Source: Pyrinomonadaceae bacterium (GTDB lineage: Bacteria; Acidobacteriota; Blastocatellia; Pyrinomonadales; Pyrinomonadaceae). Taken from it: DNA of 64,000 bases. A program made the position numbers and the translations under genes. The DNA is taken from assembly GCA_019694355.1 (NCBI GenBank), contig JAIBCB010000001.1:711001-775000 (forward strand), in the 5' to 3' direction. Position 1 is the stretch's first letter. Each line of letters opens with the position of its first letter. Shown here piece by piece: positions 26,517 through 35,184 of this stretch. The notes under the pieces are model-generated. The model made no database searches, had not been told where the DNA came from, and saw only the letters and a list, made by a program, of their open reading frames with translations.

Positions 26517-27725
26517 CTAGTCCGCCATTGTGCCGGCCTTAAGCGAGTACACGATCTCAAGATGCTCGTGTTCAACGCTCTCTTCGAGGTAGGGATCATT
26601 ACGCGGGACCATTCCTTTGGCTCCGAGGCTTCTAAAGAACACAAGCAGGAAGAGAGCAATAGACCCTGCCAGCAATGCAATATCGACGTAGCTGATCATA
26701 GGGCTTCCGAAAAAGGCGGGAAAGATCATCGTATAGAAATCCAGCCAGTGTCCGACAAGGGCGATCGAGCAGGCCGCGACCATCCATTTCGCATTCATCT
26801 TGACCTGTCTTGGAAGAAGCATCACGAACGGGATCACCCAATTCAAGAAGAGGTTTACGATAAAGAACGTAAACCAACCGGTGGTGCCGGTTCGGCGATA
26901 ATAGTAAATGGTCTCTTCAGGAAGGTTTGCGTAGTAGATCAGGAGATACTGCGATATCCACATATACGCCCAGAAAGTGGCAAACCCCATTACGAGTTGG
27001 CCAAGATAGTGCATATGCTTGTCGCCAACGGCAGGAAGGTGTCCTCGCTGCTTGAGCCAGATGACAAGAAGAGTGATCGCAGCGGCACTGCTCGTAAGAG
27101 TTCCGGCTATCAAATAAAAGCCAAAGATGGTGCTGTAGAACATCGGCTCGAGCGACATTATCCAATCGAACGAAGCAAGTGAGAATGTGACCCCGAACAC
27201 CACAATGAAGATCGATGAGTAGATCTTTCTTTTACGTGTATGTTCAACGCTGCCGTCCGCATCCTGCTGAAAAGACGCTTTCCTTATTCCGTAGATCAGG
27301 CCGCACCAGATCGCAAGAAATGCCACCATCCTGCCAAAAAAGAATGACGTACTAAGCCATAGATGTTTGAAGCCAAGCTGGAGATCGGCTCCGTGGGTTT
27401 CCATCGCGGGATTCGTCCACGGATAAAGGGTGTTCCGCCCGAAAAAGACAAGCAGAAGAAGCAAGCCGCCGATCGGGACATATGCCATCATCGCTTCGGG
27501 AACACGTCGAAAAACCGTTGCCCACCCGGCATTCGATACCGACTTGAAGGCAACAAAGAGTACCGCCCCAAGGGCTATGGTCAGTACAAATAGGGAGTTC
27601 TGCAGGAAACTGAACCAAAAGCGGTCGCTCGACATTAATCCCGCCACGCCGCCAACGGCTCCCAGCACAAGCAAGCCGATAAGGACGTTTCGCTCCATTC
27701 CGTTCGTCAATTCATTCTTTGCCAT
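26517..27725 (-). CDS. actF: Alternative complex III, ActF membrane subunit
   Basis: A 402-residue polytopic membrane protein with about ten hydrophobic segments, including FLQNSLFVLTIALGAVLFVAF, HLWLSTSFFFGRMVAFLAIW and FWAYMWISQYLLIYYANLPEETIYYYRR. The last matches the ActF family (sometimes called the quinol:cytochrome c oxidoreductase membrane subunit). ActF forms the second NrfD-like bundle of alternative complex III, which oxidises menaquinol and reduces a cytochrome c or oxidase. It is the last gene of the operon; the stop is followed by the intergenic terminator region. ActC and ActF are distant relatives, and here both are present. Confidence 0.88.
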   Translation of the reverse strand: MAKNELTNGMERNVLIGLLVLGAVGGVAGLMSSDRFWFSFLQNSLFVLTIALGAVLFVAFKSVSNAGWATVFRRVPEAMMAYVPIGGLLLLLVFFGRNTLYPWTNPAMETHGADLQLGFKHLWLSTSFFFGRMVAFLAIWCGLIYGIRKASFQQDADGSVEHTRKRKIYSSIFIVVFGVTFSLASFDWIMSLEPMFYSTIFGFYLIAGTLTSSAAAITLLVIWLKQRGHLPAVGDKHMHYLGQLVMGFATFWAYMWISQYLLIYYANLPEETIYYYRRTGTTGWFTFFIVNLFLNWVIPFVMLLPRQVKMNAKWMVAACSIALVGHWLDFYTMIFPAFFGSPMISYVDIALLAGSIALFLLVFFRSLGAKGMVPRNDPYLEESVEHEHLEIVYSLKAGTMAD

Positions 27726-27728
27726 AGC

Positions 27729-28289
27729 TTATTTTTTCTGAAGACTGCGAATATAGAGGATCACCTTCCAACGATCGTCCGGAGCGACCTGGGCCGCGTA
27801 GGATCCCATATTGTTCCTTCCCATCGTGATTATGTGATACATGGCACCATCCGGCAGAGCCTTTGATGTATCCGTGTGATAAGACGGCGGATTCGGGAAC
27901 TTTGGTATGATCGGCCCATCACCGGCACCCGTTGCACCATGACAAACGGCGCAATTATTGGTAAAAATGTATTTTCCGCGATCAAGGTTCTCTTGCGTCG
28001 GCTGAAAGGGATTTGTCAGCTCTCTCCCGGCCCGGGCCTCTTCGTCAAGGCCGGGACCATAATGGAACGGCATAAACCCTCGTCTGATCGTTCCCGCAAC
28101 GGGCGGCTGCAGCGTCATACCGTTCGGCAGTACCGGATTAGCCGTTTGAGAAAGATACGCCGGTGAGTATTCCATTTGAGTTGGAAACTCTCGATTCCTT
28201 TTTGTTAGGTCACGGCTGAATGCGACCATTCCGCCAATGACAATTACCGGTAACAGAAGAAAGGAAGCTATGGTTATGTTCCTTTTCAT
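27729..28289 (-). CDS. actE: Alternative complex III, ActE monoheme cytochrome c
   Basis: A 186-residue protein with an N-terminal hydrophobic anchor (ASFLLLPVIVIGGMVAF) and a class I cytochrome c domain. It has one heme-binding CAVCH (NNCAVCHGATGAGDGP) and a probable methionine ligand in MGRNNMGSYAAQ. ActE is the single-heme c subunit of alternative complex III and passes electrons out of the pentaheme ActA. Its start overlaps the actD stop by four bases (28286-28289) and its stop is three bases before the actF start, which shows tight co-translation. Confidence 0.88.
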   Translation of the reverse strand: MKRNITIASFLLLPVIVIGGMVAFSRDLTKRNREFPTQMEYSPAYLSQTANPVLPNGMTLQPPVAGTIRRGFMPFHYGPGLDEEARAGRELTNPFQPTQENLDRGKYIFTNNCAVCHGATGAGDGPIIPKFPNPPSYHTDTSKALPDGAMYHIITMGRNNMGSYAAQVAPDDRWKVILYIRSLQKK

Positions 28290-28831
28290 ACGAATTTGTC
28301 ACCCTCCATTACCTTGAGAGCTCCGTACTTCTTGAAAAGACGAGCGGCCTTTTCCGTGTCAAAAGATGCATCTGCTTGTTTCAAGACCAAAACGAACTGG
28401 TCGTCCGTTACGCCTTCGAATATCTTCTTTTTGCTGAAGATCCAAAGCCTGTTCATCATAAAAAGAACGCCGATCGAAATAAGCCCGGAAAAAAGAACGG
28501 TCAATTCGAACATCACAGGCACGAAGAGCGGAAAGGAGTTAAAAGGTTTGCCGCCGACATTCAGCGGCCAGTCGTAGGCGGACGTCCACACCTGGAGCAG
28601 GATCGCCGAGATCAATCCTAAGGCACCTGCTGCAAAAGCGATCCAACCAAGACGTGATCGCTCAAGTCCGACGGCTCTATCCATTCCGTGAATAGGATAT
28701 GGAGAAAAGACATCCTGTATCTCAAAGCCGCGCAGCCGTGCCTCGGCAGCGATCGCCATCAGATCATGTTCATTGTCGAAAAACGCGGCCGTATAACGCA
28801 CCGTCTTTTCGCTCGGTTCAGTCGCGCGCAT
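28286..28831 (-). CDS. actD: Alternative complex III, ActD (DUF3341)
   Basis: A 181-residue protein of family DUF3341: an N-terminal cytoplasmic ferredoxin-like part (AAFFDNEHDLMAIAAEARLRGFEIQDVFSPYPIHGMDRAVG) and two membrane segments (LGWIAFAAGALGLISAIL; PLFVPVMFELTVLFSGLISIGVLFMM). ActD packs next to ActC in alternative complex III and has no cofactor. The PIHGMD motif is characteristic. It overlaps actC by 14 bases at its 5' end and actE by four at its 3' end. Confidence 0.9.
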   Translation of the reverse strand: MRATEPSEKTVRYTAAFFDNEHDLMAIAAEARLRGFEIQDVFSPYPIHGMDRAVGLERSRLGWIAFAAGALGLISAILLQVWTSAYDWPLNVGGKPFNSFPLFVPVMFELTVLFSGLISIGVLFMMNRLWIFSKKKIFEGVTDDQFVLVLKQADASFDTEKAARLFKKYGALKVMEGDKFV

Positions 28832-30254
28832 AGTGCAAAACTCCTTTTACCTCGTTCATTGAAATAACCGGAAACAGTCTCAAGAAGAGCAGAAAAGCCG
28901 TAAAGAACAGGCCGAAACTGCCAACCAATAGCCCTAGATCGGTCAAGGTCGGAATAAAGATGGCCCAGCTCGATGGCAGGTAATCCCTATGCAGGCTCGT
29001 GACGATGATCACAAAGCGTTCGAACCACATTCCGACGTTAACTAGAATACATAGTCCCAAGATCAAAGGGATCTTTGTTCGGAAGGCCTTGAACCAGAAC
29101 AGCTGTGGGAAGATCGCATTGCAGCTGAACATGATCCAGTACGCCCATGCATATGGCCCGCCCATTCGGTTAAGGATCACAAAGATCTCATTCGGGTTAC
29201 CGCTGTAAAAGCCGATGAAGAGCTCGGTCAGGTACGACAGTCCAACGATCGACCCCGTTAAGAGCGTGATCTTGCACATGTTGTCCAGGTGCTGAATGGT
29301 GATGTACCCCTCAAGATGCATCACTTTTCGCACTGGGATGAGCAGCGTCGTCACCATCGCAAAACCCGAGAAGACGGCTCCGGCGACAAAATAGGGTGGA
29401 AAGATCGTTGAATGCCAGCCCGGAACGAGAGAAGTGGCGAAGTCGAAGCTAACGATACTGTGAACGGAAAGGACCAGTGGTGTTGCAAGAGCAGCAAGTA
29501 CGCCATAGACAGTCTCATATCGCGACCATGTTCTATTGGAGCCATTCCATCCGAGGCTTAGGACAGTATAGAGGATCCGACGCCATTTGCTCGTTGCACG
29601 ATCGCGGGCGGTGGCAAGGTCGGGAACAAGTCCCAGATACCAAAACACGAGGGAGATCGTAAAGTACGTCGATATCGCAAAGAAGTCCCACAGAAGAGGT
29701 GATCGAAAATTCACCCAAAGGGAACCGCGCGTGTTCGGATACGGCATTATCCAATAGAAGAGCCATGGCCTTCCCATATGGAGAATAGGGAAGACTCCGG
29801 CGCACATAACTGCGATCAGCGTCATGGCCTCGGCCGAGCGATTGATCGAGGTGCGCCATTTTTGTCCAAAAAGATAGAGGATCGCTGAGATGAATGTTCC
29901 CGCGTGGCCAATACCGATCCAGAACACGAAGTTCGTGATACCGAAAGCCCAGCCGATCGTCTTGTTCAGTCCCCAGGTGCCGATCCCGAAGGTTACGGTG
30001 TTGATCGCCGCAAGGGCCCCGAGAACCAGTAGAAACAAAGAAATGCCGAACAGTATCCACCAGCCCTTTCCGGGAGAACGCTCAACGAGTCCGCAAATAT
30101 CAGCGGTTACATCACCGCAATGCTTGCTTTCGTCGATCAGCGGTTCTCGCAGCGGAGAATAGACCTGGTGAGCTGTTACGCTGTCGATCTCATTCTGAAG
30201 CCGGATCTCTTCCTCTGCGTTATGAAACTCAATGTCTTTAAAGACTGCTGCCAT
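28818..30254 (-). CDS. actC: Alternative complex III, ActC (NrfD/PsrC-like) membrane subunit
   Basis: A 478-residue integral membrane protein of the NrfD/PsrC family with about ten helices. It begins with a long hydrophilic N-terminus, then WILFGISLFLLVLGALAAINTVTFGIGTWGLNKTIGWAFGITNFVFWIGIGHAGTFISAI. The WxxGIGHAGTFISA stretch is typical of ActC, where the quinol site forms. Further marks are HMGRPWLFYWIMPYP and NRMGGPYAWAYWIMF. It does not bind heme. Encoded six bases after the actB stop. Confidence 0.9.
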   Translation of the reverse strand: MAAVFKDIEFHNAEEEIRLQNEIDSVTAHQVYSPLREPLIDESKHCGDVTADICGLVERSPGKGWWILFGISLFLLVLGALAAINTVTFGIGTWGLNKTIGWAFGITNFVFWIGIGHAGTFISAILYLFGQKWRTSINRSAEAMTLIAVMCAGVFPILHMGRPWLFYWIMPYPNTRGSLWVNFRSPLLWDFFAISTYFTISLVFWYLGLVPDLATARDRATSKWRRILYTVLSLGWNGSNRTWSRYETVYGVLAALATPLVLSVHSIVSFDFATSLVPGWHSTIFPPYFVAGAVFSGFAMVTTLLIPVRKVMHLEGYITIQHLDNMCKITLLTGSIVGLSYLTELFIGFYSGNPNEIFVILNRMGGPYAWAYWIMFSCNAIFPQLFWFKAFRTKIPLILGLCILVNVGMWFERFVIIVTSLHRDYLPSSWAIFIPTLTDLGLLVGSFGLFFTAFLLFLRLFPVISMNEVKGVLHYARD

Positions 30255-30260
30255 TGCAGG

Positions 30261-33167
30261 TTATCCCTCCAGATCCTCGCCGTCGTTGTTCACCTTGCCA
30301 AGATAGGTAAGGCCGGGGCGAAGATTCAGTTCCTCTAACAAGATGTAATTTCGTTTGGTATGCCGCAGCGTTGAGACCTTGCTCTCGAGATCTTTCAGAT
30401 CGCCAAAGCTGATCGCGTTCGCCGGGCAACTCTGCTGACACGCCGTTTGGATCTCGCCGTCTTTGATCGGACGACCTTCGTTGCGTGCCCTTATCTTTCC
30501 TTCTTCGATCCGCTGGACGCAGAAGGTGCATTTCTCCATGACGCCGCGGCTTCGAACCGTTACGTCAGGGTTAAGAGCAAGATTCGCGACCGGATCCTCG
30601 TGTGGATATAAGAACCAATTGAACCGACGGACCTTAAATGGGCAGTTGTTTGCACAGTACCTTGTGCCAACGCAGCGATTATAGACCTGCATGTTCAAGC
30701 CTTCGCTAGAGTGCACGGTCGCAAGCACCGGACAAACCGTTTCGCAAGACGCATTATCACAATGCTCGCACGTCATCGGCTGAAATCTTGTCGTTGTCCC
30801 GTCCGGCTTCTCATCAAAGTATCGGTCGATCCTCATCCAATGCATTTCACGACGCCGATGAACTTCATCTTTTCCGACAACCGGAATATTGTTCTCCGCC
30901 TGGCAGCTCAATACACAAGCGTTGCAGCCCACACACGAATTCAGGTCGATCACCATTCCCCATTTGTGCTCAGGAAAATCGTGCGGTTTCCAGAGATCGA
31001 CCTGCTTTTCACTTTCCTCGTGAAGATGGCCGGCGACGAATTCCTTAAGGGAATACTCTTTGATCAGCGGCCGGCCTTCAGCCGAGTTTTCGGTCTGTGT
31101 TTTTGCGAAGCTGGTAAAGTTCGATGTTGCGGTCAGGGAAGCGCCTTTTGAGTCATAATGGAAACTGCCATTTGCGAACTCCACGAACGGAAACGCGTTC
31201 GTGCCAAGTCCCGTGCCGACCTTGCCGGCCTTCGTCCTGCCATATCCGACCGCGACGACAACGCAATCATCTGCCTGCCCCGGCTGGATCATCACAGGCA
31301 GTTCGGCGGAAATATTCCCCTTCTGGATCCGAACGAATTGCCCTTCGACAACACCGGCTTTAGCTGCAGCATTGGGCGAAAGACATGCATAGTTGTCCCA
31401 GGTCGTCTTCGTGATCGGATCCGGAATCTCGTGCAGCCAGGGATTATTTGCAAATCTCCCGTCACGCAAGGTCACCTTGGGATAGAGTGCAATGGAAAGC
31501 CCTTCGCCGCTCGATCCTGCGGTCATTCTTGCGCCGGTTTCACTGAGGCCATCGGCTTTGAAAGCCGGCGGACCTGCCTGCGCAACGGCCGGACGGAAAA
31601 CACCATCGTGGAGAGATCTGTCCCAAAGGTCATCAAATGTTTTGAAGGTGCTCTGTCCGCCGAAGTAGCGCGCCTGCCACTCGGCCCGCAGAGCATCATA
31701 GTAGCGACGCTCGTCGCCGCTCCACCGCATTAGGCTCTCTTGATAGGCACGTGTCTGGAACAAAGGAGCGATCGTCGGCTGTACTGTACTCACAACGCCG
31801 CCGACCGCTTCTGCATCATCCCACGATTCGAGCGTGTGGTGTGTTGGACAAACGTAGTCGGCAGCCGATGTTGTCTCATCAAGCGTTGGGCTAAGCGACA
31901 CCTTTAGTGGAACTTTGCTCAAAGCAGCCAGGAATTCGGCTCCTGCAAAATGGTCGTAGGCTGGATTGGCGTCGAGGATGAACAGGGCTGCGACCGAGCC
32001 ATCCTTTACTTCCTGGAAAAGGGTCTGGATATCTTCGTCCCGGCTCTGGCCCTCGGACGCGGTTGAACTGATAGAGATCGTTTTTCCGTAATTTTCTAAG
32101 CTTTGGTTGATAAAGTTTACGATCTGCTGTTTATCAACGTCGTTCGACCCGCAGACGACAAGGGACGAGCCCTTTGCGTTTGTCAGCTCTGCGGCACAAC
32201 GCTTAATCGCGGCCATAGTTGGCTCGGCAAGACTCTTTGGTTCAAACCCGGAAAAATTTGCAGATTGCGAACTACCGCCAACCAACTTTGCCAAAAACAG
32301 AAGAGCGTCCGCCTCTTCGGCCGGGCTGACCTTCACACGCTTATCGGCATTGGCTCCGGTGAGGGACAATCGGGATTCGAACTGTACGTGCCTCAGCATG
32401 TCCTGCTTGCGTTCGTTTACGTTCCGTCCCTCGGAATACCCGCGAATGAATGCCGCCGGTGAGATCCACGTTCCAAGAAAATCCGCTCCAAAACTGACGA
32501 CAACCTTTGCCTTGTCAAAGTTATAGAACGGGAGGGCCTCGACACCGTGAGTGCGAAGATGTGCCAACCGAATCCCGGATGTCGAGACCGGTTCGTAAAC
32601 CACATGCTTCGCATCTTTGAATTGGGAAAGGAATTTTTTGATCGTCGCCCGCGAGCTTGGACTAACGATCGTGTTGGACAAAAATCTCACCTTTCCGCCG
32701 GAACTTTTTAGTGCAGCGAGCTTCTGGACGATCTGGGCATCCACATCGTTCCAAGCCGCCGTCTTTCCGCCGATAAGCGGCTGCTGCAAGCGTTCGGCAT
32801 CGTAGAGACTAAAGACCAGCGAATGAGCAACCGGGCAAAGCGCGCCCTTACTTATCGGATGTTCGGGATTTCCCTCGACCTTTATCGGACGGCCATCCCG
32901 CACCTTCACGAGCATTCCGCAAGCTGCGCTGCAGCCGCCGCAAGTTGAAGCGTACCAGTTCGCAACGCCCGGTGTTAGTTCCGGCGGCTGCTTTAGGTAA
33001 GGGATCACTTTTTGTTCCGGCGTCGCGCAACTCGTCAATGCGATCGCGGCGGTCGTATAGCCGATCGCTTCAAGAAAAGTGCGGCGCGAGATCCCGTTGC
33101 CATTCTGCAGAACAGGCAGGCCTCGGTCGTCTTCGTCGATATATTGCTTCCAGAGCTTATCCTTCAT
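30261..33167 (-). CDS. actB: Alternative complex III, ActB (molybdopterin-oxidoreductase-like plus Fe-S)
   Basis: A 968-residue protein starting with a twin-arginine signal (RRTFLEAIGYTTAAIALTSC, with a lipobox-like end). Residues about 55-700 resemble the molybdopterin oxidoreductase fold but are not expected to hold a cofactor in ActB. About 735-960 is a PsrB/NrfC-type ferredoxin domain with four Cys groups: CVGCNACVLSC, CEHCDNASCETVC, CVGTRYCANNC and CTFCVQ, enough for three 4Fe-4S and one 3Fe-4S cluster. In alternative complex III this subunit sits on the periplasmic side and carries electrons from quinol to the c-type hemes. It is adjacent to actA and actC. Length is normal. Confidence 0.9.
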   Translation of the reverse strand: MKDKLWKQYIDEDDRGLPVLQNGNGISRRTFLEAIGYTTAAIALTSCATPEQKVIPYLKQPPELTPGVANWYASTCGGCSAACGMLVKVRDGRPIKVEGNPEHPISKGALCPVAHSLVFSLYDAERLQQPLIGGKTAAWNDVDAQIVQKLAALKSSGGKVRFLSNTIVSPSSRATIKKFLSQFKDAKHVVYEPVSTSGIRLAHLRTHGVEALPFYNFDKAKVVVSFGADFLGTWISPAAFIRGYSEGRNVNERKQDMLRHVQFESRLSLTGANADKRVKVSPAEEADALLFLAKLVGGSSQSANFSGFEPKSLAEPTMAAIKRCAAELTNAKGSSLVVCGSNDVDKQQIVNFINQSLENYGKTISISSTASEGQSRDEDIQTLFQEVKDGSVAALFILDANPAYDHFAGAEFLAALSKVPLKVSLSPTLDETTSAADYVCPTHHTLESWDDAEAVGGVVSTVQPTIAPLFQTRAYQESLMRWSGDERRYYDALRAEWQARYFGGQSTFKTFDDLWDRSLHDGVFRPAVAQAGPPAFKADGLSETGARMTAGSSGEGLSIALYPKVTLRDGRFANNPWLHEIPDPITKTTWDNYACLSPNAAAKAGVVEGQFVRIQKGNISAELPVMIQPGQADDCVVVAVGYGRTKAGKVGTGLGTNAFPFVEFANGSFHYDSKGASLTATSNFTSFAKTQTENSAEGRPLIKEYSLKEFVAGHLHEESEKQVDLWKPHDFPEHKWGMVIDLNSCVGCNACVLSCQAENNIPVVGKDEVHRRREMHWMRIDRYFDEKPDGTTTRFQPMTCEHCDNASCETVCPVLATVHSSEGLNMQVYNRCVGTRYCANNCPFKVRRFNWFLYPHEDPVANLALNPDVTVRSRGVMEKCTFCVQRIEEGKIRARNEGRPIKDGEIQTACQQSCPANAISFGDLKDLESKVSTLRHTKRNYILLEELNLRPGLTYLGKVNNDGEDLEG

Positions 33168-33179
33168 AGCTATTGATCA

Positions 33180-33767
33180 TCAGTGATGACAAACTGAACA
33201 GTCCGTCGAAGCCATCAGCTTCTGTGCCGTGTTCTCCCGGGCGATCTGCGGTTTTCCTGTCTCGTCCAAGGTGACCTCGCGGTGCGTTCTGTGACAACTC
33301 ACGCAGTCACCCATGGTGAACGCGGTCTGCTGTGAGAGCCGTTCCATCGTCTCGACCGCTCCGTGGCAGGTCTGGCAGCTGATGCCGGATGTTACGTGCC
33401 TGCTGTGGTTGAATGCAACAAGGTCGGGCAGATCGTTCACCTTTACCCATTCGATCGGTTTGTTGTCCGCGATCGCCGTGGTGATCTTTTGTATTTCCGG
33501 CGAATCGGGCAATACCTTCGAGTGGCAATTCATGCAGGTCGATGCGGGCGGAACGCCTGCCACCTTTGACTTGTCTGCTGATGAATGGCAAAAAAGGCAC
33601 GAGATCTGGTTGTCGCCCGCATGAAGTTTGTGGGAGAAATTGATCGGCTGAATCGGCTCGTAACCCAGCTGATCACCGTAGATCCGGAACGTCTTACCCT
33701 GCCAAACAAGGAACGCTCCAATAAATGTGATCAATATCATTAGGATCTTTAGTGTTGTCAGGCTCAT
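33180..33767 (-). CDS. actA: Alternative complex III, ActA pentaheme cytochrome c
   Basis: A 195-residue protein with an N-terminal anchor (LKILMILITFIGAFLVWQG) and five CXXCH motifs: CLFCH, CMNCH, CQTCH, CVSCH and CSVCH, the last at the very C-terminus. This count and size are those of ActA, the pentaheme subunit of alternative complex III. NFSHKLH and FNHSRH supply distal histidine ligands. It is the first act gene, 18 bases behind the narI stop, so it follows the nitrate reductase genes in one transcript. Confidence 0.92.
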   Translation of the reverse strand: MSLTTLKILMILITFIGAFLVWQGKTFRIYGDQLGYEPIQPINFSHKLHAGDNQISCLFCHSSADKSKVAGVPPASTCMNCHSKVLPDSPEIQKITTAIADNKPIEWVKVNDLPDLVAFNHSRHVTSGISCQTCHGAVETMERLSQQTAFTMGDCVSCHRTHREVTLDETGKPQIARENTAQKLMASTDCSVCHH

Positions 33768-33785
33768 AGATCACCTCGAGATCGA

Positions 33786-34529
33786 TCAGCGACCGATCAC
33801 GTTCATATTTGAATCCTCTTTTGCTTTTGAAAGTGAGTACTGCCCGCGGATCTTCTTTCGATTCCAGTTCCAAATAACGACCTGATAAGGCCTCCAAAGA
33901 TATTCGATCGGCAGTGAAACCATATGAACAAGCCGCGAGAACGGAAAGATCGCGATTATCAGGAAGGCATTGATGATGTGCGTCTTGATAATGTGCGGCA
34001 ACGGCTTGACCATCTCGATATCCGGTTGGAAGAAGAGAAGCGAACGCAGATAAGGCACTGCGGACGCGGCATACCACGATGAACCCCAGCGGTAAAACAG
34101 AGCCGTATATACGCCGAGAACGACCTGGGCAAAAAGCAGCACGAGAACGATGGTATCGACCGTCGAGGTGACGGAACGGATGCGCGGCATTCGGATACGG
34201 CGCCACATCAGGGCCACGATGCCTATCAATGCCAGCAAGCCGAAGACGAGGCCGGTCGTCTCCAGAATATAAAGTCGCACCGGGACGCCGTTGAACCACA
34301 ACACCTCTTTGGGGAAGAGGAAGCCGATCAAGTGGCCCGTCAGCGCCCCGATGATCCCGATGTGCCAAGGCACGACGCCATAGAAGAGCTCGTCCGACTC
34401 CAAAAGTTGTGATGAAAGGCTCGAGTACGAAAACTTATCCGTTATGTATCGGTAGATCGATACGACAACGAAGAGAGTCACCGCAATATACGGCAGGACG
34501 ATGAAAAGTAAATTGTCCATCATAAGCAC
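33786..34529 (-). CDS. narI: Respiratory nitrate reductase gamma subunit (cytochrome b)
   Basis: A 247-residue membrane protein with five hydrophobic segments. The heme b ligands of E. coli NarI (His56, His66, His187, His205) have counterparts at His56 (PWHIGI), His66 (TGHLIG), His184 (KTHIIN) and His202 (RLVHMV). It accepts electrons from quinol on the periplasmic side and passes them through two hemes b to NarH. The final residues (after about 225) form a hydrophilic tail. It lies two bases behind narJ. Confidence 0.94.
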   Translation of the reverse strand: MLMMDNLLFIVLPYIAVTLFVVVSIYRYITDKFSYSSLSSQLLESDELFYGVVPWHIGIIGALTGHLIGFLFPKEVLWFNGVPVRLYILETTGLVFGLLALIGIVALMWRRIRMPRIRSVTSTVDTIVLVLLFAQVVLGVYTALFYRWGSSWYAASAVPYLRSLLFFQPDIEMVKPLPHIIKTHIINAFLIIAIFPFSRLVHMVSLPIEYLWRPYQVVIWNWNRKKIRGQYSLSKAKEDSNMNVIGR

Positions 34530-34531
34530 AC

Positions 34532-35179
34532 CTAATCGATGATCGGCACCCGATCATTTGCTCTGTTGACAGCTTGCGTAAGGGCCGCGAGCACAGCATT
34601 CAAGAGATCAACATATGGATTTTCTCCCTTAAAGGCTGTGATGATCTTCTTGACACCCGGAATCACGCAGTGGCCTGCAAGCGAGCCTCTCAACTCGTCG
34701 TCTTCCAGATGCGCGAGCAGTCTCAGCAAAACAGGAAGGTAGTCGGGAAGCTGTTGATCCTGGCCCAGTTGCAGGTCGCCCTCGGTCTCACGAAGATTGG
34801 CCAGAAAAGCACCTCGTTTATAGTCTTCGCCGAAGAGGTGATAGCCGATCTCCAATGCACAGTTTGGATTCAGATCGAAGGACTGAGCATAAAGTTCTTG
34901 AAGGTCGATCAGGGACATTGCCTCGGTCTTCTGACTGAATTTCGCGAGATGCTCGTTGATCGAATGTTTGTCCCTCATTGCGGAAGTCAAAGCTTCCAAA
35001 CGTAAGGACCATCTTTCGCACGGATACTCGAAGATATCTGCGAACGCCGCCGGCAGTTCTGCCGCAGCCTTATCGAGATAAATGTCTTCGATGTCCGGTG
35101 CGTGCGATCTGGCATACTGAACGGGATCGGAAGCCGCCGAGAGTTTTTTGCGAGTGAGTTGGGTCAATTCTGTCTGCAC
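34532..35179 (-). CDS. narJ: Nitrate reductase assembly chaperone
   Basis: A 215-residue all-helical protein of the TorD/NarJ family. The core YAQSFDLNPNCALEIGYHLFGEDYKRGAFLANL is typical of NarJ. It binds the NarG N-terminus and helps insert the molybdenum cofactor and Fe-S clusters before membrane attachment; it is not part of the finished enzyme. Slightly shorter than E. coli NarJ (236). The stop is two bases from narI and the start five bases from the narH stop. Confidence 0.93.
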   Translation of the reverse strand: MQTELTQLTRKKLSAASDPVQYARSHAPDIEDIYLDKAAAELPAAFADIFEYPCERWSLRLEALTSAMRDKHSINEHLAKFSQKTEAMSLIDLQELYAQSFDLNPNCALEIGYHLFGEDYKRGAFLANLRETEGDLQLGQDQQLPDYLPVLLRLLAHLEDDELRGSLAGHCVIPGVKKIITAFKGENPYVDLLNAVLAALTQAVNRANDRVPIID

Positions 35180-35184
35180 AAAGT

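Noticed and set aside
30261-33167. ActB read as a molybdenum enzyme (for example polysulfide reductase)
   Set aside because: The gene order actA-F, pentaheme ActA, DUF3341 ActD and ActF show alternative complex III, where the molybdopterin-like domain carries no cofactor.
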